Shown here: one piece after another, positions 43,412 to 52,330 of the stretch
Position numbering within the stretch: position 1 is the stretch's first letter
Layout: each line of letters opens with the position of its first letter
Assembly: GCA_030041475.1 (NCBI GenBank)
Contig: JASHNU010000031.1
Span: 1 to 64,000 of the forward strand
DNA length: 64,000 nt
Direction: 5' to 3'
From: Candidatus Sulfotelmatobacter sp.
GTDB taxonomy: Bacteria > Acidobacteriota > Terriglobia > Terriglobales > Acidobacteriaceae
Program-made: the position numbers and the translations under genes
The notes under the pieces: generated by a model
The model's input: only the letters and a program-made list of their open reading frames with translations
Databases searched by the model: none
Told to the model about the DNA's origin: nothing

Positions 43412-43843
43412 GTGGAGCATGGCAACCTCGATCGTGAAGCAATCGCGACTCGCCTGGAGGATTTCGGCGATGATGAGGTCTTAGATGCCGCGCGTCAGTT
43501 CCTTCAGAACCCCAAAGCTAGGCCTATATCTCGTCCCCTTCGCGGTCCCGCTGCCAAGCTTCTAAGAGTTTGGAGCGTTCGCCTCCAGAACACGAGGCTA
43601 ACGGGTCGCAAACTTTCCGGTGCGGCAGCTCTTGTTGAGAGGCTGCGTGCGCTGCATCGCAGCACTGCCGTCCGCGCATATGCCCTGGAAACAGAGGAGA
43701 AAGTTGGACTGTTCTACTTCACAGTGGAAGACAACAAGTTCATCGGGCTCGTGCTGACTGATAAACCCGATCCAAGGATCGCGTTGGGGAATTGGGAATT
43801 TGCGATGGGCAAAAGGGAGGAGTCGAGCAAGGCATCGAAGTAA
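43412..43843 (+). CDS. Hypothetical protein downstream of efp
   Basis: A 143-aa protein starting with GTG nine bp after the efp stop. No named domain was recognised. The middle is basic (KARPISRPLRGPAAKLLRVWSVRLQNTRLTGRKLSG) and the end is a beta-rich stretch (EEKVGLFYFTVEDNKFIGLVLTDKPDPRIALGNWEF). No strong Shine-Dalgarno is present, but close spacing suggests cotranscription with efp. Its reality rests on length and composition. Confidence 0.5.
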   Translation: MEHGNLDREAIATRLEDFGDDEVLDAARQFLQNPKARPISRPLRGPAAKLLRVWSVRLQNTRLTGRKLSGAAALVERLRALHRSTAVRAYALETEEKVGLFYFTVEDNKFIGLVLTDKPDPRIALGNWEFAMGKREESSKASK

Positions 43844-43846
43844 TGG

Positions 43847-43907
43847 GGATCCATCGACTGCGGATTTGCTTCGCTTCTGCGAAGCAAATTCCTCGCTCAG
43901 GATGACA
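43847..43907 (-). repeat. Dispersed 'TGTCATCCTGAGC..GGATCC' repeat with internal hairpin
   Basis: Read on the minus strand it begins TGTCATCCTGAGCGAGGAAT and ends TGGATCC. Its centre is a perfect 11-bp stem, ATTTGCTTCGC (43864-43874) with GCGAAGCAAAT (43879-43889), around a 4-nt loop. It lies just before acyP. Confidence 0.65.
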
Positions 43908-43920
43908 TTCGCGAAAGAGC

Positions 43921-44220
43921 ATGACTTCCACCGACAGAGCCGTAGAAGCCAGGCGCTACGTCGTTCGTGGCCGCGTGCAAGGCGTCGGTTTCCGCTGGTT
44001 TGTGGAGCGCGAAGCTCACATTCTCGGCATTGCCGGATGGGTGCGCAACAACCACGACGGCAGCGTTGAGGTTCTTGCCCAGGGCACGCGCGATCAGCTT
44101 TCCGCACTGCATTCGCGATTGCGCGAAGGCCCGCGTGCGGCCCGCGTGGATGCGGTCGAAGTCACCGAAGCCAATCCGGTTGCCGGACTCAGTTCATTTC
44201 GCATTGAAGGAGCGTGGTGA
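43921..44220 (+). CDS. acyP: Acylphosphatase
   Basis: A 99-aa enzyme hydrolysing acyl phosphates. The catalytic Arg is in [12 protein letters not shown] (about Arg25) and the catalytic Asn in [13 protein letters not shown] (about Asn43). Length is normal. The stop overlaps the apt start as TGATG, so the two genes are translationally coupled. Confidence 0.92.
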   Translation: MTSTDRAVEARRYVVRGRVQGVGFRWFVEREAHILGIAGWVRNNHDGSVEVLAQGTRDQLSALHSRLREGPRAARVDAVEVTEANPVAGLSSFRIEGAW

Positions 44221-44795
44221 TGGCCCCAAGCTCGTCGCACTCAGGCTCGTCGTCCCCGGTGTCGGCTGCCGAAGCCGAATCCCTGAAGAAACTCATTCGC
44301 GAAGTTCCCGATTTCCCGAAGAAGGGAATTCTTTTTTACGACATCACTACGCTGCTGAAGGACAAGACCGGACTGGCCACGCTCATCGACAAGCTGTCCG
44401 AGCATTACATTGCGCAGAAGGTGGACCTGGTGTTGGGCATGGAAGCCCGCGGATTCATCTTTGCACCGGCGCTGGCCTACCGGCTGAACGCGGGATTCGT
44501 TCCTGTGCGCAAACCGGGCAAACTGCCGGCTGAGACCGTGAAATACGATTACGCACTGGAATACGGCAAGAACACGCTTGAGGTCCACAAGGATGCCATT
44601 CGCAAAGGCGAGCGCGTGCTGATCGTCGACGACTTGCTTGCGACTGGCGGCACCGCCGAGGCGACGGCCAAGCTGGCCGAGTCGCTGGGCGGAAAGGTCG
44701 CCGGCCTGGGATTTGTGGTGGAACTCGACTTCCTGAAAGGGCGCGAAAAGCTGAAGAATTACGACGTGATGTCGCTGCTGCACTACGATAAGTAG
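44220..44795 (+). CDS. apt: Adenine phosphoribosyltransferase
   Basis: A 191-aa purine salvage enzyme converting adenine and PRPP to AMP. The PRPP-binding motif is [16 protein letters not shown], and the family segments [21 protein letters not shown] and [16 protein letters not shown] are intact. I use ATG 44220, with AAGGAG at 44207-44212, rather than the GTG codons just before it. It is coupled to acyP. Confidence 0.94.
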   Translation: MAPSSSHSGSSSPVSAAEAESLKKLIREVPDFPKKGILFYDITTLLKDKTGLATLIDKLSEHYIAQKVDLVLGMEARGFIFAPALAYRLNAGFVPVRKPGKLPAETVKYDYALEYGKNTLEVHKDAIRKGERVLIVDDLLATGGTAEATAKLAESLGGKVAGLGFVVELDFLKGREKLKNYDVMSLLHYDK

Positions 44796-44873
44796 GTTAG
44801 AGGAATAAATAATTAGGAAGAAATCAAAGCTGGGGCACGCTGGTTCGCGCATGGCCCCGCTTCAACTTGCCGG

Positions 44874-45134
44874 CTATTTCCAATATCGTGCGACCAGCCA
44901 GGCCATGCCGGCCCAGAATCCTACACTCATCCCAATGACGAGCAGGAGGCCGAGAATTACATTCCAGTTGAAGCCGGTGCGCGGGCTGGTCTTGCTCACC
45001 CCCGAATCATATTCCGACGAATCATATTCAAACCAGGAGCGCAAGAACTGCGCATTTTGAAAGCCTTCCGGCGGAGCGCTCCACAGAACCTGCACCGCCA
45101 ATCGCGTGTTTGTGCTGGTCTGGGAAGAACTCAC
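44874..45134 (-). CDS. Small C-tail-anchored membrane protein
   Basis: An 86-aa protein with a soluble Ser/Thr-rich N-terminal half and one hydrophobic helix near the C-terminus (WNVILGLLLVIGMSVGFWAGMAWLVARY). The GTG start has an excellent GGAGG (45141-45145) six nt upstream, the best evidence that it is real. No family recognised. Confidence 0.6.
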   Translation of the reverse strand: MSSSQTSTNTRLAVQVLWSAPPEGFQNAQFLRSWFEYDSSEYDSGVSKTSPRTGFNWNVILGLLLVIGMSVGFWAGMAWLVARYWK

Positions 45135-45326
45135 GCATCGCCTCCGTTTACAAATTTCCTAAGCAACTCAGCTGCTAACCCGACCGTTCATGCAGCCCTC
45201 TGAAAAGTTAAGATGCTCTGGAACGGGTCAAGTTGCGATGTCCGGAAAAACCCGCGGCCCGCCCACGAAAACCGCGAAATCGCGACTCTTACATCGCCAG
45301 TCTTACGGGGTAGTGTGAGTCGGTTG

Positions 45327-45584
45327 TCAGTTCCCCGCCAGTACCAACTTTGACTCTTTGGACAGGTATCCCTTACGGCGAAACCAGTCTTCCATCGCGT
45401 CTCGGAGCTGGTCGAGGGGCACACGGGACCCAACCTCCATCCGGCCGTCAGAAACCGGCAATGTGTCGTCAAACACCGTGGCGTTGGTAAAGTTGCGCAT
45501 GGAAAAGCTGTCGAGCCACTTCAGCGGACAGGGATACAGCCGACCGCCTTGCTGGTATTCGACGCGAATTTCGCGGGCGAACAT
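45327..45584 (-). CDS. Small hypothetical protein
   Basis: An 85-aa reading frame with balanced composition (MFAREIRVEYQQGGRLYPCP...LRDAMEDWFRRKGYLSKESK). The C-terminal half looks like a helix and could be a protein-interaction surface. No Shine-Dalgarno or family was recognised, so it may be chance. Confidence 0.4.
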   Translation of the reverse strand: MFAREIRVEYQQGGRLYPCPLKWLDSFSMRNFTNATVFDDTLPVSDGRMEVGSRVPLDQLRDAMEDWFRRKGYLSKESKLVLAGN

Positions 45585-45751
45585 GATTCGATTTAATCAC
45601 ATTGGCCAACGCATGACCCTGATTGGCGTATGTTTGTCGGCGGCCGTGTACTTGTGTCCGCCGGGCTCGCCAGCAATGTGGTCCCGCGTCTGTATTCATT
45701 GAAAGGGAAATATCTCACAGCCGGGTCAATGACTGTAGACGATTGCAACAA

Positions 45752-45970
45752 TTATCTCAAAATCCCTTCAAGAATCGCCCTGCGCCTAAGACGGCTGATG
45801 CTGAATTGCCTGCTTACGCGCCGAATCACCTTGTCGCTGATGCCAAACTCTTTCGCGATTTGGGCGTGAGTCAGGTCAGTCCTGCTGCGGAGGACTTCTG
45901 CGAGTTGTCTGTCGAAATCAGCGCGGACACGCTGAAGTTGCGCTGGTAAATCTATTCTTTTACACCACAC
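45752..45970 (-). CDS. Small helix-turn-helix protein, 5' end uncertain
   Basis: A 72-aa product from a GTG, containing a clear helix-turn-helix (LTHAQIAKEFGISDKVIRRVSRQF). The same frame stays open upstream to a stop at 46091-46093 and translates into credible protein (WRRIEIAGATSNGEDCENRT...), but no ATG, GTG or TTG occurs there. The true start could be a rare ATT (46067-46069 or 46061-46063), or the gene may be decayed or frameshifted. The DNA-binding role is inferred from the motif only. Confidence 0.45.
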   Translation of the reverse strand: MWCKRIDLPAQLQRVRADFDRQLAEVLRSRTDLTHAQIAKEFGISDKVIRRVSRQFSISRLRRRAILEGILR

Positions 45971-46064
45971 TAGGCCACCGCCTTCGCGGACAAGACGCTG
46001 GAATGTGACTTCCAGCGTGGTCCGGTTTTCACAGTCTTCCCCGTTCGAAGTAGCGCCCGCAATC

Positions 46065-46262
46065 TCAATCCGCCGCCATCCCGGAGCCGGTTAGGACCGG
46101 GAGCCGCCACGCTTCGCACTCCGGGCACATTTCTGGTTTTGCTTGCTCACTTACAGGCGGCGTCTGGGTCTCCTCTACGTCGTTTTGGGTATAGACCGCT
46201 CCGAAAAACCATCCAAGAGCAAACGCCCATGACGCCACAACAAAACAGTCGAAGTACGACAT
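46065..46262 (-). CDS. Small membrane protein with CxxC motif
   Basis: A 65-aa protein: an N-terminal transmembrane helix (FVVASWAFALGWFFGAVY) and a short tail with CPEC. AGGAGG lies 4 nt before the ATG, supporting expression. The tail ends where the helix-turn-helix frame opens. Unknown function; a redox or metal role is possible. Confidence 0.55.
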   Translation of the reverse strand: MSYFDCFVVASWAFALGWFFGAVYTQNDVEETQTPPVSEQAKPEMCPECEAWRLPVLTGSGMAAD

Positions 46263-46497
46263 ACAACCTCCTCAGCGCTCAAAAGGGCGCTTCTTTGAAA
46301 TCGGGGGAAACTTCGTGAAGAACGTCTCTTCTGTCCTCACAGAGTGAGGCGATCTTGAACCAGGTCGCCGAAAACGTCCATGGAGCCAGTCTGAATTGAT
46401 ATGAATTGATCTGAAGGACGGGTAGTGCGATTTTGAAGGTTGCCCACCACCCACTCTCCAGTGGTGGTTCAGTTCAGAAGCCAACGCTGTTCGAGGC

Positions 46498-46653
46498 GTC
46501 ATCCCGAAGCCCGCGTTTTTACCAGCGGGCCGAGAACCTGCCCCGAGCAAGCGAGTGTAGCGAGCACGTCGAATGGGGATCTCGCGCGCAGCTTGTCGGC
46601 GCTGCACGCAAGATCCTTCGCTCCGCCAGAAAAACGGCTGCGCTCAGGATGAC
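46498..46653. repeat. Inverted pair of 'TGTCATCCTGAGC..GGATCT' repeats
   Basis: The plus-strand arm runs from GTCATCCCGAAGC to GGGGATCT (46498-46582); the minus-strand arm runs from CGTCATCCTGAGCG to GGATCT (46653-46611). Together they make a composite palindromic module. Confidence 0.6.
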
Positions 46654-46717
46654 GCAGGCCAAAGGCCAAGGTCTGAGGGCAGGAATTCATATTGAGCCAC
46701 TGGAAGAATGTCTTTGC

Positions 46718-46746
46718 TTGACAGGTCATTGTGGCCGGAGCAGAAT
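46718..46746 (+). promoter_or_regulatory. Promoter of the winged-helix regulator
   Basis: TTGACA (46718-46723), a 17-bp spacer and CAGAAT (46741-46746). It lies after the earliest in-frame ATG (46708), which supports 46777 as the true start. Confidence 0.6.
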
Positions 46747-46776
46747 TTTCGACATACGGCGGGGTCTTGGGGTTCA

Positions 46777-47214
46777 ATGCAGGGAAAGAAGTTCCGCTTC
46801 CTCGAATTCGAGCTGGACTTCGGCCGCTTTCAGCTTTGTCGCCGCGGAAAGCCAGTGCGCATCGAAACCCTTCCTCTGCAACTGCTCATGCTTCTCATAG
46901 AGAACCCCGGCCAGCTCGTGACTCGCGAGCAAATTTCCGACAGGCTCTGGGGAAAGGACATATTCGTGGACGTGGAGCAGGGCATCAATACCGCCGTCCG
47001 CAAAATACGCCGGGCGCTAAGAGACAACTCATCGCAGCCGCAATATCTTCAGACCGTTGTCGGAAGAGGATACCGATTCGTGGCACTCGTCGAAGAAGAT
47101 CGCGAAGCCCCAACCCCTTCAGGGCATGCAGCAGTGTTCACCGGCGAAGAATTAGGTCGGGCAGTCATGGCCGCGGCAGGCATCGATCCCAACGATCCCA
47201 AGACCGATTCTTGA
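46777..47214 (+). CDS. OmpR/CadC-type winged-helix transcriptional regulator
   Basis: A 145-aa protein. The winged helix-turn-helix fills residues about 8-98 (FELDFGRFQLCRRGKPVRI...LLMLLIENPGQLVTREQISDRLWG...VDVEQGINTAVRKIRRALRD...YLQTVVGRGYRFVA). Relatives in Acidobacteriota usually continue into a transmembrane helix and TPR or TolB domains; this one stops after a short acidic tail. It has no receiver domain, so how it is switched is unknown. Confidence 0.78.
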   Translation: MQGKKFRFLEFELDFGRFQLCRRGKPVRIETLPLQLLMLLIENPGQLVTREQISDRLWGKDIFVDVEQGINTAVRKIRRALRDNSSQPQYLQTVVGRGYRFVALVEEDREAPTPSGHAAVFTGEELGRAVMAAAGIDPNDPKTDS

Positions 47215-47252
47215 ATCTCGGATGCGCCGCCAGTGAAAGTCCTTGTTCGCAG

Positions 47253-48833
47253 CTAGCGCTGCGCCTTCGGCCCTGCCGCTTTGACTTCGGGAGGAGCGTC
47301 GAAATTCTCGAAGTTCTTGGCGAAGCGGTTGCGCAGGTCTTCGGCGGCTTTATCGTAGGCAGCTTTGTCGGCCCAGGCGTTGCGTGGGTTGAACACCTCG
47401 GGAGGAACGCCGTGGCAGTGCTTGGGAATGGTGAAGCCAAAAGTCGGCTCGATCTCGAATTCTCCCTTGATCAGCTCGCCCTCCACGGCCGCATCGACCA
47501 TGGCGCGAGTGAACGGGATCGCCATGCGCTTGCCCACACCATATGGTCCGCCCTGCCAGCCGGTGTTCACCAGCCAGCATTGCGCGTTGTGCTCGCGCAG
47601 ACGACGGCCGAGCATCTCGGCGTAGACCTTTGGCGGCAGGGGCAGGAAGGGCGATCCGAAACAGGTTGAGAATGTGGCCGTCGGCTCCTTCAGGCCGGCT
47701 TCGGTGCCGGCGACTTTCGCAGTGTAGCCCGACAGAAAGTGATACATCGCCTGCTCGGGAGTGAGTCGCGAAATCGGGGGCAGAACGCCGAACGCGTCGG
47801 CCGTGAGAAACACGACGTTCTTGGGATGTCCAGCAACGGCAGGGATGACGGCGTTGTCGATAAAGTCGACGGGATAGGCCGCGCGCGAGTTCTCAGTCTT
47901 GGAGTCGTCGTCGTAGTCAGGAACGCGCGTGTGAGGGTCGAGGATGACGTTTTCGAGCACGCAGCCGAAGCGGATCGCATTCCAGATTTGCGGTTCGTTT
48001 TTCTTCGACAGCTTGATGCATTTGGCATAGCATCCGCCCTCGAAATTGAAAATGCCGTCGGCGCTCCAGCCGTGCTCGTCGTCGCCGACGAGGTTGCGCG
48101 AAGGATCGGCCGAGAGCGTGGTCTTGCCTGTGCCGGAAAGGCCGAAGAAGAGTGCACTGACGCCGTTGCGTCCCACGTTAGCCGAGCAGTGCATGGGGAA
48201 GACGTTGCGCGGCGGCAGCAGGAAGTTCATCACGCTGAAGATCGATTTCTTCATCTCGCCGGCGTACTCCGAGCCTCCGACCAGCACCGTGCGCCGGGTG
48301 AAGTTCAGGACAACGAAGACTTCGGAGTTCACGCCGTCGCGTTTGGGATCGGCCTTGAACCCAGGTGCGCCAATTACCGTGAATTCGGGGTGATGCGTCT
48401 TGAGTTCTTCGGCGGTGGGGCGGATAAACAACTGGTGCACGAACAAGTTGTGCCAGGCGTATTCGTTGACGATCCGCACGGGGAGACGATAAGCGGGATC
48501 GGCGCCGCAGTAGAGGTCCTGGACAAAAAGCTCGCGGCCGCGCAGATACTCCATGACGCGCGCATAAAGCACGTCGAATTTCTCCGGCTCGAACGGTGCG
48601 TTCACTGAACCCCAGTTCACGATATGGGCCGTGGTTTCGTCTCTTACCACGAATTTGTCTTTCGGGGAGCGACCGGTGCGGTTGGTAAACGCGTTGATGG
48701 CGCCATTGGAGGCCATGGTAGCTTCATCGCGCCGGATTGAGTTCTCAACCAGCGCCGCCGGGGAAAGATTGAAATGAGTTTTGCCTTCGCTCAGCAACTC
48801 GGCGATGTCGCTGACGTGCATTGTGGTAGCCAT
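47253..48833 (-). CDS. pckA: Phosphoenolpyruvate carboxykinase (ATP)
   Basis: A 526-aa gluconeogenic enzyme: oxaloacetate plus ATP to PEP, CO2 and ADP. The P-loop [16 protein letters not shown] is at about residues 229-244; [11 protein letters not shown] near 51-61, [10 protein letters not shown] and the EHGWS and FEGGCYAK motifs fit the ATP-type family. I use ATG 48833, with GGAG 5 nt upstream; the 36 extra residues of the longer frame are not family-like. The 240-bp region to its right (48834-49073) carries a 7-bp stem-loop (48926-48951) but no gene. Confidence 0.95.
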   Translation of the reverse strand: MATTMHVSDIAELLSEGKTHFNLSPAALVENSIRRDEATMASNGAINAFTNRTGRSPKDKFVVRDETTAHIVNWGSVNAPFEPEKFDVLYARVMEYLRGRELFVQDLYCGADPAYRLPVRIVNEYAWHNLFVHQLFIRPTAEELKTHHPEFTVIGAPGFKADPKRDGVNSEVFVVLNFTRRTVLVGGSEYAGEMKKSIFSVMNFLLPPRNVFPMHCSANVGRNGVSALFFGLSGTGKTTLSADPSRNLVGDDEHGWSADGIFNFEGGCYAKCIKLSKKNEPQIWNAIRFGCVLENVILDPHTRVPDYDDDSKTENSRAAYPVDFIDNAVIPAVAGHPKNVVFLTADAFGVLPPISRLTPEQAMYHFLSGYTAKVAGTEAGLKEPTATFSTCFGSPFLPLPPKVYAEMLGRRLREHNAQCWLVNTGWQGGPYGVGKRMAIPFTRAMVDAAVEGELIKGEFEIEPTFGFTIPKHCHGVPPEVFNPRNAWADKAAYDKAAEDLRNRFAKNFENFDAPPEVKAAGPKAQR

Positions 48834-49073
48834 AAGGTCTCCAAGACGACAATTACCAGAATAAAACAAAGGCGTACATTCTGCCTTAAAAGCCAGGATG
48901 TTGCAAGGAAGCGGATCACACGGCGGTGTCCTAATTTTCAAATCAGGACACTAGCGATCACAAGCGATTGGTCAATCGGAGAAAGGCCTGAAGGGTAAAT
49001 GTGCGGAAATGGGAGATAAGGGTTGTATCTGGAGCTTTGAGATCCTCAGAGTCGAACGGCGGGGGCCGCCGGG

Positions 49074-49259
49074 CTAATCGGAAGACGTTTTGTAGTCGCA
49101 GGCCTCGCGGCAGGGAGCGCAATACATCAGGCCGTCGGCGCAGATGCGAATGTCAATGACGGATTGGCAAAGGCAGCAGTACTTTTCGCATTCGCACTCG
49201 TTCTCGGTCTTTTCGCATTGCGCGCAGCGATATTTGGCAGGTCCGGTTGCGGTGCTCAT
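49074..49259 (-). CDS. Cysteine-rich small zinc-ribbon-like protein
   Basis: A 61-aa protein with ten cysteines in paired spacing (CAQC, CECEKYCCLC, CAPC...C). Two or more zinc sites are likely. No family name recognised; the strong cysteine pattern argues that it is real. It is divergent from murE, 84 bp away. Confidence 0.6.
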   Translation of the reverse strand: MSTATGPAKYRCAQCEKTENECECEKYCCLCQSVIDIRICADGLMYCAPCREACDYKTSSD

Positions 49260-49329
49260 AAGTTCAATCTAGCCTGCGGGCAGGGCGGGCGGAACGTAAC
49301 CTTGGTAATGAACGAATGTTCCGGTCCTC

Positions 49330-49335
49330 TATAAT
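49330..49335 (+). promoter_or_regulatory. -10 box of murE, probably leaderless
   Basis: A perfect TATAAT ends 8 bp before the murE ATG, with no Shine-Dalgarno. No -35 box is convincing at the usual distance. Confidence 0.5.
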
Positions 49336-49343
49336 TTCTAGCA

Positions 49344-50858
49344 ATGACCTTCCAACATCTCCTGAATGGCGCCGAGGTTCTTTCGGTCAGCGGGAACCCC
49401 GATATCACCGGTGTGGAATATGACTCGCGCCGGGTGAAGCCAGGCAGCCTTTTCGTAGCGATGCGCGGGGAAAGTTCGGACGGCAATCGGTTCATCGACG
49501 CCGCCATTCGAGCCGGCGCGGTTGCGGTCGTTACAGATTCTCCTGCCGAAGCTCCACGCGAAGGCGTGGCCTGGGCGGTCGTGCCGCACGGCCGGCGGGT
49601 GCTGGCGCGGGTGAGCGCGAATTTCTACAAACGTCCGGCGGAGCGGATCGCGATTACGGGCATTACCGGCACGAATGGCAAGAGCACGGTGGCTTTTCTC
49701 GTGGAGTCGATTCTGGCGGTGGCTGGGCGCAAGAGCGCTCTGATCGGCACGATTGAATACCATGTGGCGGGGCGCGTGTATCCCGCGCCGCATACCACAC
49801 CGGAAGCGCTCGAACTGGCGCGACTGTTTAGCGAGGCGCTGGGGCAAGGCGCAACCGAGGCGGTGATGGAAGTCTCATCGCATGCCCTTGCGCAGCAGCG
49901 GACCTACGGAGTTCCGTTTGACGTGGCAGTGTTCACAAATCTCACCCGCGACCACCTCGACTATCACAAGACGATGGACGAGTATTTCGCTGCCAAGCGA
50001 GTTTTGTTCGAGGGATGCGGCACCGACCCGCCGCGCGTTGCAGTGACCAATCTCGATGATGAACACGGCGCGAAACTGGCAGAGTTCAGCCGCAAACGAA
50101 GCCCCGTGGTGCTGACCTACGGATGGGAGCGCGGAGAGTTCCATACCGAAAAAGTGGACATCAGCCCGCGCGGAACGCGTTTCGACCTGATCACGCCGGG
50201 GGAAAAGATTGCGGTTTTCTCTCCGCTGATCGGACGGGTCAACGTGTACAACATCCTCGCGGCAGCGGCGGCTTGCTACGCGCGCGGGTGCGAACTCCGA
50301 GCGATTGCGCGTGGTGTGGAGTCTCTTGCACATGTGCCGGGAAGATTTCAGCGCGTCGATTGCGGCCAGCCATTCACCGTGGTGGTGGATTACGCTCACA
50401 CGGACGACGCGTTGCACAATCTCACGGCGCTGGCGCGCGAGTTCGTCTCGCGCGGCGGCGCGGCCGGAAGGGTGCTGACCGTGTTCGGCTGCGGCGGCGA
50501 TCGCGATCGCGCCAAGCGTCCGCTGATGGGCGGGGCCGCCGGACGGGGCAGCGATTTCGTTGTGCTCACCTCCGACAATCCGCGCAGCGAGGACCCGCTG
50601 GCTATCATTAACGACGCACTGGTCGGGCTGCAGAAGACCGGGGTGAGATATAGCGTGGAACCCGACCGCCGCAAGGCGGTTGCGCTGGCGATCGGCGAAG
50701 CGCGGCCCGGCGATATTGTGCTGCTTGCCGGCAAGGGACATGAGAAGGTGCAGGTGACGGGGGAAGGCTCGCTTCCCTTCGATGATGTCGAGGTGGTGCG
50801 CGAGGCGCTGCGTGCGACGGGATTCGAATGTGAGTCAGTCGCGGGTGGTCCGCGATGA
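49344..50858 (+). CDS. murE: UDP-MurNAc-Ala-Glu:meso-diaminopimelate ligase
   Basis: A 504-aa Mur ligase adding the third peptide residue. ATP loop GTNGKST at 109-115; the residue-selecting motif DNPR (about 411-414, in SDNPRSEDP) specifies meso-diaminopimelate. First gene of the dcw cluster here; ftsL and ftsI are not immediately upstream. It overlaps murF by 4 nt (ATGA). The mRNA is probably leaderless. Confidence 0.95.
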   Translation: MTFQHLLNGAEVLSVSGNPDITGVEYDSRRVKPGSLFVAMRGESSDGNRFIDAAIRAGAVAVVTDSPAEAPREGVAWAVVPHGRRVLARVSANFYKRPAERIAITGITGTNGKSTVAFLVESILAVAGRKSALIGTIEYHVAGRVYPAPHTTPEALELARLFSEALGQGATEAVMEVSSHALAQQRTYGVPFDVAVFTNLTRDHLDYHKTMDEYFAAKRVLFEGCGTDPPRVAVTNLDDEHGAKLAEFSRKRSPVVLTYGWERGEFHTEKVDISPRGTRFDLITPGEKIAVFSPLIGRVNVYNILAAAAACYARGCELRAIARGVESLAHVPGRFQRVDCGQPFTVVVDYAHTDDALHNLTALAREFVSRGGAAGRVLTVFGCGGDRDRAKRPLMGGAAGRGSDFVVLTSDNPRSEDPLAIINDALVGLQKTGVRYSVEPDRRKAVALAIGEARPGDIVLLAGKGHEKVQVTGEGSLPFDDVEVVREALRATGFECESVAGGPR

Positions 50859-52225
50859 AGCTGCCGCTGGCCAAAATCGGCGAATTTATTTCTGCCGCGG
50901 AAGGTTTCTATCGCGAGGGAGTCGCGCGAGGCTACTCGATTGACTCGCGCACGATTGCGGCCGGTGAGCTGTTTTTCGCGGTCAAGGGCGAGCGGCTGGA
51001 TGGCCACGACTTTGTCAGTGGCGCGTTGAAAAAAGGCGCCGTGGCTGCCGTCGTCTGCCAAGATCAGTGGCATCGCTACTCCTGGACCAACCGCTTGCTG
51101 GTGGTCGACGACACGCTGGCTGCTTTGCAGACGCTCGCCACCGCGGTGCGCAAGCTGTGGGGCAAGCCGCTGGTGGGCGTCACCGGCTCGACCGGAAAGA
51201 CGACCACGAAAGAGGCCATTGCCCACGTGCTCAGTTCGCGCTTTCACGGGCTCAAGTCCGAAGGAAACTTTAACAATCACTTTGGATTGCCGTTGATGCT
51301 GTTGAAGCTCGAGCCGGAGCACGAAGTCGCCGTCATCGAGTTGGGAATGTCGCACGCGGGCGAGATTCGTGCACTGGCGAAAATTGCCCAGCCCGAGATC
51401 GGCGTAGTGACGAACGTCGCGCCCGTGCACCTGGAATTTTTCGATTCGATTGCCGCCATCGCGCGGGCGAAATATGAACTGGTCGAATCGCTGCCGTCGA
51501 CCGGAACCGCCGTGCTCAACGCCGACGACGAATATGTGTCGCAGTTCGGGCGCGATTTTAAAGGCAAGGTCATCATGTACGGAACGAGGGCGACCGCCGA
51601 TGTTCGGGCCGAAAACGTTCGATCGTTGGGCGTGGAGGGCTCGACCTTTGATGTGATCACTGCGGCCGGCACTGCGCCGGTTCGTTTCCCGCTGGTGGGC
51701 GAGCACAATGTGCTGAATGCGTTGGCGGCCGTGGCAGTGGGAATGACTCGCGGGTTGACTGTCGCCGACGCTGCAAGTGCGCTGGCGACGCTCCGGCCGG
51801 CGGATAAACGGGGACAGGTCGTCCAACTGGGTAACATCACGGTCGTCAACGATTGCTACAATTCCAATCCGAAGGCGTTCGAAGCCATGATCGAGGCGCT
51901 GTCTGCGATGAATGCGACGCGACGCATCGTAGTCGCGGGCGAGATGCTGGAGCTGGGTCCGGCGGGCGAGGAGATGCACCGCGCTGCTGGACGGCAAGCA
52001 GCAGAAAAGAAGATTGATGCACTGCTCGGCGTGCGCGGTCTGGCCAAGGCGATGGTCGAAGGGGCGCAGCAGGCGGGAATGCGGGCCGAGTTCGTGCCCA
52101 CGCCGGAGGAAGCCGGTGAATGGCTGGCGCGGGAAACGCGCGACGGCGATGTTGTGTTGCTGAAAGCTTCGCGCGGCGTGAAGCTCGAAAAGGCGCTGGA
52201 AAAATTCAAGGCCCTCAGAGGCTGA
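50855..52225 (+). CDS. murF: UDP-MurNAc-tripeptide:D-Ala-D-Ala ligase
   Basis: A 456-aa ligase completing the pentapeptide. ATP loop GSTGKTTTKEA near 110-120; the NNHFGLPLMLL segment and the C-terminal DCYNSNPKAFEAMIEAL motif are typical. It overlaps murE and is followed by a 105-bp gap with a perfect palindrome before mraY. Confidence 0.95.
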   Translation: MKLPLAKIGEFISAAEGFYREGVARGYSIDSRTIAAGELFFAVKGERLDGHDFVSGALKKGAVAAVVCQDQWHRYSWTNRLLVVDDTLAALQTLATAVRKLWGKPLVGVTGSTGKTTTKEAIAHVLSSRFHGLKSEGNFNNHFGLPLMLLKLEPEHEVAVIELGMSHAGEIRALAKIAQPEIGVVTNVAPVHLEFFDSIAAIARAKYELVESLPSTGTAVLNADDEYVSQFGRDFKGKVIMYGTRATADVRAENVRSLGVEGSTFDVITAAGTAPVRFPLVGEHNVLNALAAVAVGMTRGLTVADAASALATLRPADKRGQVVQLGNITVVNDCYNSNPKAFEAMIEALSAMNATRRIVVAGEMLELGPAGEEMHRAAGRQAAEKKIDALLGVRGLAKAMVEGAQQAGMRAEFVPTPEEAGEWLARETRDGDVVLLKASRGVKLEKALEKFKALRG

Positions 52226-52253
52226 AGCCTGTACACATTTTTCGGCGATTGAC

Positions 52254-52273
52254 GGCACGGCTGCAGCCGTGCC
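52254..52273. repeat. Perfect 20-bp palindrome in the murF-mraY gap
   Basis: GGCACGGCTGCAGCCGTGCC is fully self-complementary; similar partly palindromic text (GGCTGAAAGCCGAGGGCTGA) continues to about 52305. It belongs to the short palindromic repeats common between genes here. No T-run follows, so it is not a classical terminator. Confidence 0.55.
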
Positions 52274-52330
52274 CTTCCCGTGCGTGGCTGAAAGCCGAGG
52301 GCTGAAGACTGACGGCTGTTCGGAGGCGGA

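Larger units (their letters stand above)
46263..46776. other. 514-bp intergenic region holding an inverted repeat pair
   Basis: Contains two 'TCATCCTGAGC'-type units in opposite orientation (46498-46653) and the promoter of the winged-helix regulator. No other gene-like frame was seen. Confidence 0.55.

Noticed and set aside
45188-45472. 94-codon minus-strand frame overlapping the 85-aa hypothetical gene
   Set aside because: Trp/Arg/Ser-rich shadow of the other frame, with no ribosome site.
45995-46018. 9-bp perfect hairpin resembling a terminator
   Set aside because: It lies inside the open helix-turn-helix frame and has no following T-run on either strand that fits a gene end.
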